A program made the position numbers and the translations under genes. The notes under the pieces were generated by a model. The model had not been told where the DNA came from and made no database searches. It saw nothing but the letters and a program-made list of their open reading frames with translations. A stretch of 12,943 bases of DNA from an uncultured bacterium. GTDB taxonomy: Bacteria > Verrucomicrobiota > Kiritimatiellia > RFP12 > UBA1067. The DNA lies in the NCBI GenBank assembly GCA_902779075.1, contig CACZAK010000167.1:1-12943 (forward strand). Reading direction: 5' to 3'. This document shows, piece after piece, positions 8,565 to 12,943 of the stretch (the stretch's first letter is position 1; every line of letters starts with the position of its first letter).

Positions 8565-9707
8565 CTACTGTTGGAAATTGCCCGTGCAGAAGAGCCGGAA
8601 TCCAGTAGTTATGCTAGAACCATTAGCGTCAAACCGATCCCTCAGGCCAGAACGACATGCGTTTGCCCCGGAGTTCCAACACCCTCCACGAGCTATGAGC
8701 GCACCCGACCAATTGTCGCAGACAGGATCCGTACACGGGCTGTGTCCAAGGTGATAATTAACGGACTCATTATATGCATCCAGGCAAAGCTCGAACACAT
8801 TTCCATGCATGTCGTAAATGCCGTACGCGTTGGGCTTGTAGCTCCCAACTTTCGCCGTTGAGCTATTATTCCACACTCCCTGCGTGCCATTTGCGTAATA
8901 TCTTCCCAGCAGATTAAGATTGACGCTTCCTTCAACCCCATCCAGGTTCGTCCCGTTGTTCAGCGCCGTAGTCGTTCCAAGTCGGCATGCATACTCCCAT
9001 TGCGCTTCTGTCGGCAAATGAAAACCTCTCATGCCGGTTTTTGCACGTATTATGCCGATAAAACTTTGATTTGAGCCATCATGCCCAATAGTATTGTAGC
9101 CATTTGGGGAAACATCTACTACAGGATATAACGCAAAAGAAGATGTGCCATACGCCCAGCTCCCGTACACCCTATACCACTGCTCGTACGTAACCTCGAA
9201 CACACCTATGTAAAATGGCTTGGTAATCGTAACCTTGTGTAGATCTTCATTGTCTCGCCTTCCAAGTTCGCCGGTAGGACTTCCCATCATAAATGTGCCT
9301 GGGGGGATCAACCGCAACCACAGTTCCGTTGTACGACAGGTATCATCAGAAAGATCGGGGCTTGTAAGTGAATGGCGAATCGGGAAGTGGTCGCCGTCGG
9401 GTCCGCTTGAAAGATCGACAACCAGATACGGTGAAAGCTTCTTGCCTGCGTACATCTTGATCTGGAAATTCTTCGTGGCAAAGAGATTCCCCAAGTCGGC
9501 CTTGGCGTCCCAAACCATCGTGTGCCTGCCGGCCTTGACGGTATTCGTCGCCCCATCGCCAGTGAAATGCGTTGGAAACACAGTCAAACCCGTATCGCCG
9601 TTGAATCCGACTGGGTTAACGTAGATTTCAGCCTCTGGGTCGTCGCAGGCGATCGTGTACTCGATATCGACTAGTCCATTCCACGGGTACCTCTGAGTAC
9701 ACTTCAC
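8565..9707 (-). CDS. FGE/SUMF1-fold protein, paralog B (main reading frame)
   Basis: The frame is 380 codons from a GTG at 9707 to TAG. Residues 1-110 form a beta-sandwich-like module beginning 'KCTQRYPWNGLVDIEY', with an 'AGRHTMVWDA' strand that resembles FlgD/Ig-like folds. Residues ~132-374 form an FGE-sulfatase (SUMF1/PvdO/EgtB) domain: IPPGTFMMGSP at 134-144, LPTEAQWEYACR at 231-242, 'YGIYDMHGNVFEL' near 295-307, RGGCW at 340-344 and GFRL at 369-372. The Cys pair of true FGE (GGSYMC-type motif) is not present; serine or asparagine occupies the region, so sulfatase activation is doubtful and a binding role fits better. The GTG is a weak start: the GGGAGG before it is only 2 nt away. The natural start is probably the leader ATG at 9765, which lies in another frame. 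The giant gene follows after 44 nt. Confidence 0.85.
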   Translation of the reverse strand: MKCTQRYPWNGLVDIEYTIACDDPEAEIYVNPVGFNGDTGLTVFPTHFTGDGATNTVKAGRHTMVWDAKADLGNLFATKNFQIKMYAGKKLSPYLVVDLSSGPDGDHFPIRHSLTSPDLSDDTCRTTELWLRLIPPGTFMMGSPTGELGRRDNEDLHKVTITKPFYIGVFEVTYEQWYRVYGSWAYGTSSFALYPVVDVSPNGYNTIGHDGSNQSFIGIIRAKTGMRGFHLPTEAQWEYACRLGTTTALNNGTNLDGVEGSVNLNLLGRYYANGTQGVWNNSSTAKVGSYKPNAYGIYDMHGNVFELCLDAYNESVNYHLGHSPCTDPVCDNWSGALIARGGCWNSGANACRSGLRDRFDANGSSITTGFRLFCTGNFQQ

Positions 9708-9711
9708 GTCC
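9449..9711 (-). repeat. Near-identical 5' segment of paralog B
   Basis: This block matches 10861-11123 at a constant offset of 1412 bp. The 183 bp nearest the gene start (9529-9711) show only two mismatches; further into the gene, mismatches increase and similarity is soon visible only in protein. The gradient suggests recent duplication or gene conversion limited to the N-terminal module. Confidence 0.92.
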
Positions 9712-9716
9712 TCCCA

Positions 9717-9765
9717 AAATCGCCGACATCGCGGCGAAGGCTGATACCATTCCCTTCAGGTTCAT
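9717..9765 (-). other. Export leader of paralog B, out of frame with the main domain
   Basis: An ATG at 9765, preceded by AAAGGA at a good distance, opens a leader reading MNLKGMVSAFAAMSAI, a basic-plus-hydrophobic start typical of a signal peptide. Its frame then reads LGGREVYS and runs to a stop about 30 codons later. The FGE body is in the +1 frame relative to it, and that frame has a TGA just inside the leader. Either a one-base change has broken the gene start or expression uses frameshifting or internal initiation. The 19 nt at 9717-9735 are identical to the leader of paralog A. Confidence 0.7.
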
Positions 9766-9937
9766 CTTCTTTTCCTTTCGGATTTGCTTTTTAATCATCG
9801 CTTGCATATGCTACATTCCGCTGACGCGCAAACCAATGATCAGCGCAAAATGCGACGTATGCCTCTTAACGACGCATTTATAATAGCAAATTTACCGCTA
9901 AACATCAAGGTCAACAGCATGGTGATTGAGAGATGTA
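9766..9937 (-). other. 172-bp intergenic spacer between paralogs A and B
   Basis: This is the longest non-coding stretch in the window and is clearly more AT-rich than its surroundings. It holds the putative promoter (9880-9908), an imperfect 8-bp inverted repeat (arms at 9850-9857 and 9870-9877, one mismatch) near the predicted start of transcription, and the AAAGGA ribosome site of paralog B. I see no hairpin followed by a U-run that would mark a terminator. Confidence 0.6.
9880..9908 (-). promoter_or_regulatory. Putative sigma70-type promoter for paralog B and the giant gene
   Basis: On the minus strand, TTGATG (9908-9903) and TATTAT (9885-9880) are separated by exactly 17 nt in the AT-rich spacer after paralog A. 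Initiation would fall near 9873, giving a ~110-nt untranslated leader before the ATG at 9765. An overlapping TTGACC at 9912-9907 is too far from the -10. This is a motif match only; the host consensus is not known. Confidence 0.45.
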
Positions 9938-11125
9938 CTATTGCAAATCTCCCGTTGCGCAAAGCCGAAAACCAAGCCAACCACAACTACCAGAGGCAAA
10001 ATAACCACGATGACGAAACGCGGCTCTGCAAATAGCAGCCAAATCTCCGTAATCTCCACCTTTATATACATAGCCACGATTACTATCATCGTGTCCGTCA
10101 TCATAAATGGGGTCTATCATCCCACTTTGACGGCTTACTGCCCCGATGCTTGATTTGTCTCTGCACCATTCCGACACATTTCCTAACATATCGTACAGCC
10201 CAAGCGCATTCGGCTCGTAACTTCCGACCCGCGCAGGTTGACCTCCATTTACAGCATAACGAGCAATCTTACTCAAATTGTCATCACCGTTTACACTGGT
10301 AAGATTATAACCGTTATAGAGTGCTGTCGTTGTCCCCGACCTGCAAGCATATTCCCATTGCGCTTCGCTCGGAAGACAAAACCCATATTTCTGAGTTCTT
10401 TTACGCAACAATCCTATGAACGAATTGCTATCCGATTCCATGCTAGTTGACAGGACATATGCATCCCTCCAAAGCTGATTACCCCAAGGTATTGCGCCGA
10501 CAGGGCAAAGGGGGTTTCGTGGCAAATAGCTAGTTGATGGCAGAGCATCCTCCCCCTTGATATTGGCAAATTGAGCCTGTGTAACCTCAAAAACCCCGAT
10601 ATAATACGGCTTCGATATATGAACCTTGCATAGATATTCATCCAATGAATCTCCAGATCTCTCTGCAATTCGCCCCAGCTCGTCCTCAGGACTTCCCATC
10701 ATGAACGTACCCGGCGGAATGAGGCGCATCCATATTTCCGTTGTGCGGCAGGTGTCGTCGGCGAGGTTGGGCCCTTCGATGGAATGGCGGATGGGATAAG
10801 TCTCCGCCTCCGTGCCGCCGGAGATGTCTATCACGATATAGCGCGAAAGCTTCTTGCCCGCGTACATCTTGATCTGGAAATTCTTCGTAGCGAATGTATT
10901 GCCCAAGTCAGCTTTGGCATCCCAAACCATCGTGTGCTTGCCGGCCTTGACGGTATTCGTCGCCCCGTCGCCAGTGAAATGCGTTGGAAACACAGTCAAA
11001 CCCGTATCGCCGTTGAATCCGACCGGGTTAACGTAGATTTCAGCCTCTGGGTCGTCGCAGGCGATCGTGTACTCGATATCGACTAGTCCATTCCACGGGT
11101 ACCTCTGAGTACACTTCACGTCCAA
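9938..11125 (-). CDS. FGE/SUMF1-fold protein, paralog A (main reading frame)
   Basis: The frame is 395 codons from a TTG at 11125 (a GTG at 11119 is an alternative) to TAG. Residues 1-115 repeat the 'DVKCTQRYPWNGLVDIEY' sandwich module of paralog B almost exactly. Residues ~135-391 form the FGE-sulfatase domain: IPPGTFMMGSP at 136-146, LPSEAQWEYACR at 251-262, 'LGLYDMLGNVSEWCRD' near 308-323, KGGDYG at 355-360 and GFRL at 385-388. The pair of active-site cysteines of genuine FGE is not recognisable, so enzyme activity is uncertain. The C-terminal half differs from paralog B in length and sequence and is more AT-rich than the N-terminal half. Neither TTG nor GTG has a convincing ribosome site; translation probably enters from the upstream leader, whose TGA stop overlaps the GTG (GTGA). 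Confidence 0.85.
   Translation of the reverse strand: MDVKCTQRYPWNGLVDIEYTIACDDPEAEIYVNPVGFNGDTGLTVFPTHFTGDGATNTVKAGKHTMVWDAKADLGNTFATKNFQIKMYAGKKLSRYIVIDISGGTEAETYPIRHSIEGPNLADDTCRTTEIWMRLIPPGTFMMGSPEDELGRIAERSGDSLDEYLCKVHISKPYYIGVFEVTQAQFANIKGEDALPSTSYLPRNPLCPVGAIPWGNQLWRDAYVLSTSMESDSNSFIGLLRKRTQKYGFCLPSEAQWEYACRSGTTTALYNGYNLTSVNGDDNLSKIARYAVNGGQPARVGSYEPNALGLYDMLGNVSEWCRDKSSIGAVSRQSGMIDPIYDDGHDDSNRGYVYKGGDYGDLAAICRAAFRHRGYFASGSCGWLGFRLCATGDLQ
10861..11123 (-). repeat. Near-identical 5' segment of paralog A
   Basis: Partner of 9449-9711. Beyond the cacgtcc shared at the block end, paralog B carries five extra bases (9712-9716) that this copy lacks, after which the sequences match again for 19 nt of leader. 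As same-orientation repeats 1412 bp apart, the two blocks could recombine and delete one paralog. Confidence 0.92.
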
Positions 11126-11199
11126 ATCGCCGACATCGCGGCAATAGCCATCATATTCTTCATGCTCATCTTCTGTTTCCTTTCAGCAAAACAAAACAT
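11116..11199 (-). other. Export leader ORF of paralog A, out of frame with the main domain
   Basis: From the ATG at 11199 the leader is 27 codons (MFCFAERKQK, then MSMKNMMAIAAMSAIWT) and ends in TGA at 11118-11116. A second in-frame ATG at 11169 would give a 17-codon leader homologous to that of paralog B. Both starts have ribosome sites. The hydrophobic stretch looks like a signal peptide, but the FGE body is in the -1 frame. The TGA overlaps an in-frame GTG of the body (GTGA), which would permit coupled re-initiation; that would yield a body without a covalently attached signal peptide. Confidence 0.65.
11178..11183 (-). promoter_or_regulatory. Second ribosome binding site inside the paralog A leader
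   Basis: AAAGGA sits 8 nt before the ATG at 11169. The same element precedes the leader ATG of paralog B, so this is probably the ancestral start of the family; the stronger upstream site at 11203-11211 adds an in-frame alternative. Confidence 0.5.
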
Positions 11200-11202
11200 C
11201 TC

Positions 11203-11211
11203 TCACCTCCT
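11203..11211 (-). promoter_or_regulatory. Very strong Shine-Dalgarno site before the paralog A leader
   Basis: The minus strand reads AGGAGGTGA, a nine-base anti-Shine-Dalgarno match, with GGAGG 6 nt before the ATG at 11199. It favours 11199 over 11169 as a start. The sequence lies only a few bases after the TAG of the upstream gene (11226-11224), suggesting coupled translation. Confidence 0.65.
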
Positions 11212-11223
11212 CGCGCCGACCCG

Positions 11224-12943
11224 CTACTCCTGGGTCGGAACCGGGACGTAGCGCCCTGAGAACGGGAACTCGACCTGTGCGAAGTAGCCAGTCGCGGGGA
11301 AGAACACGGGCACGCCGCCGGTGAACGCCTCCGCGCCAGCCTCGGCCGACGTCCTCGGGATCAGCGTAGTCGTGCAGGTGTAGGTCGCGTACTGCGGCTC
11401 CTTCGTCTTCGCGTCAAACGTCCCCTTGAAGCGCTTGAGCGTCGCCGTAACCGCGCCTGCTGTCGTCACCTTCATCGAGAGCGTGTCGTATTCGCCGAGG
11501 CCTTCCGCTGCAACGCTTGGCCATTCCTTGTAGAGCTTCTTCGCGCTTGTGTAGAAGAGCGCGTTGCCTATCGCCTTGTACTTCGACCCCCACAGGTTCT
11601 GCCACGCGACGATGTCGACGGGCTCGGGACCTTCTTCCGGCACGATCTCCTCCAAAAGCGCATGCCCGAGAACCGCTGAATCGGCATTGCCGTCGTCGAT
11701 GGCAAGCTGGTCGACGTGCAGCGCGAACGGACGCGTCGCCTTCTTCGTGGTCTTACCTACCTTCCAGCTGTACGACGCGACGAGATTGGAGCACACGAAG
11801 ACGCCGTCTTCAATGCCGGTGTAGCTCGCGGCGGAGAACGTCCAGTTCGTACCGCCGTCCTGGAACTTGCCGCTGATGGCCCCTGTGGAGCCGACGGAGA
11901 CCGCCGCAAGTCCGACGACATAGTAGTTGTCCACTGTCGCCGCACCCGTGAACGAGCCCTTCGCGTACGCAGGAAGCGCGGATACGGCAAGCGCCTGCTT
12001 GTACGTCCACGTCTTCTTCACGTTCGTGGATAGCGCGACAGTAACCGTGACGGTGAACTTGCCGGCCTTCGTCGGCACGCCCGATATCTTGCCGCCCTTC
12101 CACGCGAGTCCTGTCGGAAGCCCAGTCACCTTTGTGACGGACGCCTTTGCCTCGCCTTCGACGGAGAGCGCGGCGGAATACGCGACGCCGACCGTCAAGT
12201 TCGTTTCTGTGACGTCAGGCCAGACCTCGCCGTCCCACGATAGGACGGGCTTCGCGAGTTCGCTCTCCTTCTTGAACTTTGCGACGAGGAAGACGTCGCT
12301 TCCGTCCATCTTGACGCTGTACGTCAGGGCCTGTCCCAGCAGCTCGTCGTCCGCAGAGTACCAGCCGAGTAGCGCATACCCCTTGGCGAGCTTCGCAGTC
12401 GCCTTGACCGTCTTGCCCGAGGCGGCCTGTCCGAGCGCCACTGAGAGCGACACGCTTCCGCCCGCGGTCGCGCCGCCCTTCGTGGCGCGAACGCCCGCGT
12501 CGCGGCGGAATTCGACGGCGCCGGGTTCGGACACCACGACCGGCGGCTCGCCTTCGAAGACCGTCGCGCCGAAGTATCCTTCTTCGGTGACGGACGCCAG
12601 CTCGCTCGTCTCGGGATCCGCGACGAGCGTGAAGCCGAACGGAAGCTTGACCGTCTTCGTGGCATATTTCTTCGTCTTCTTGTCGTACACCTTCCAGGTC
12701 CCAGTCGCGTTCATCGCGGCCGAGAAGCGCACGACCTCGCCCGTCACTACGGAGTCCTTCGCAAACGACGACGCGCTGAACGTCCAGTTCGTCCCGCCGA
12801 GCGCGAACTTGCCGCTGATCTTGCCGCTGGAGGCGACACTCATCGTCGCAGGGACCATCTCGCCCGTGTAAGGCGATTCAACCGTGCCCGTGAAGTTCCC
12901 GCGCGCCCACTCGGGCAGAGCGGCGACCATGAACGGTATCTTG
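11224..12943 (-). CDS. Secreted Ig-like/bacterial-repeat protein, 5' end outside the window
   Basis: The frame is open to the right edge (K-I-P-F precedes the Met at 12930), so that Met is probably internal and the protein longer than 568 residues. Numbering from it: 4-55 a module 'ALPEWARGNFTG ... SSGKISGKFALGGTNWTFSA'; ~155-222 a bacterial-repeat/InlB-like domain ('AKGYALLGWYSADDELL', then 'DVFLVAKF'); ~240-300 a He_PIG putative Ig domain ('VTGLPTGLAWKGGKISGVPTKAGKFTVTVTV'-like); 318-368 a second copy of the first module ('ALPAYAKGSFTG ... STGAISGKFQDGGTNWTFSA'); ~440-568 a C-terminal part with 'GRYVPVP' at the end. It is Lys- and Thr-rich with very few cysteines, typical of an extracellular beta-sandwich protein. 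The paralog A leader follows after 24 nt. I recognise modules but no specific function. Confidence 0.88.
   Translation of the reverse strand, partial: KIPFMVAALPEWARGNFTGTVESPYTGEMVPATMSVASSGKISGKFALGGTNWTFSASSFAKDSVVTGEVVRFSAAMNATGTWKVYDKKTKKYATKTVKLPFGFTLVADPETSELASVTEEGYFGATVFEGEPPVVVSEPGAVEFRRDAGVRATKGGATAGGSVSLSVALGQAASGKTVKATAKLAKGYALLGWYSADDELLGQALTYSVKMDGSDVFLVAKFKKESELAKPVLSWDGEVWPDVTETNLTVGVAYSAALSVEGEAKASVTKVTGLPTGLAWKGGKISGVPTKAGKFTVTVTVALSTNVKKTWTYKQALAVSALPAYAKGSFTGAATVDNYYVVGLAAVSVGSTGAISGKFQDGGTNWTFSAASYTGIEDGVFVCSNLVASYSWKVGKTTKKATRPFALHVDQLAIDDGNADSAVLGHALLEEIVPEEGPEPVDIVAWQNLWGSKYKAIGNALFYTSAKKLYKEWPSVAAEGLGEYDTLSMKVTTAGAVTATLKRFKGTFDAKTKEPQYATYTCTTTLIPRTSAEAGAEAFTGGVPVFFPATGYFAQVEFPFSGRYVPVPTQE

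Noticed and set aside
8565..9707. Naming paralog B as a formylglycine-generating enzyme
   Set aside because: The fold motifs fit, but the catalytic cysteine pair is not seen and no sulfatase is near.
11100..11230. Transcription terminator between the Ig-like protein and paralog A
   Set aside because: The 24-nt gap is filled by the ribosome site; no GC hairpin with a U-run is present.
11927..12871. 314-codon plus-strand open frame
   Set aside because: Antisense to the Ig-like repeat protein; Ser/Thr/Pro-rich shadow without ribosome site or motif.

Overview
The window reads as one bacterial locus with every supported gene on the minus strand, so transcription runs from high to low coordinates. 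All the proteins look exported and non-housekeeping: beta-sandwich repeats, a beta-helix, lectin-like and FGE/SUMF1-fold domains, and N-terminal export leaders. Moderate-to-high GC, very long mosaic surface proteins, and SUMF1-type proteins with a 'QRYPWNGLVDIEY' N-terminal module suggest a PVC-superphylum bacterium. The Kiritimatiellota/Verrucomicrobiota lineage is my best guess, inferred from family resemblance and not proven by a marker gene.

Layout in transcription order. (1) 12943-11224: the 3' part of a secreted repeat protein with Ig-like, bacterial-repeat and 'GGTNWTFSA' modules; its 5' end is off the window. (2) 11199-9938: FGE-like paralog A, whose short export leader lies in a different reading frame from the main domain. 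(3) 9937-9766: a 172-bp spacer with a plausible sigma70-type promoter. (4) 9765-8565: FGE-like paralog B, again with its leader out of frame with the body. (5) 8520 to beyond position 1: one uninterrupted reading frame of at least 2840 codons without a stop. It encodes a giant secreted mosaic protein: signal peptide, lectin-like N-terminus, five 'TLTIEPG-VVKF' modules leading into a parallel beta-helix, CARDB-like, IPT/TIG-like and several carboxypeptidase-regulatory-like domains, a long coiled coil, a DUF11-like module and the beginning of a Calx-beta repeat.

Together the genes look like a cell-surface or secreted adhesion or polymer-binding locus. The two FGE-like proteins lack the catalytic cysteine arrangement of true formylglycine-generating enzymes. 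Their first ~90 residues are nearly identical at DNA level while their C-terminal halves diverge strongly, the pattern of a conserved scaffold carrying a variable C-type-lectin-fold ligand domain.

The observations most worth following up are the out-of-frame leaders in both paralogs (which differ by an exact 5-nt indel at the leader/domain junction), the variable C-termini, the recent 384-bp in-frame tandem duplication in the giant gene, and its unusual domain order with an internal coiled coil. No tRNA, rRNA, CRISPR array, IS element or clear terminator was found.
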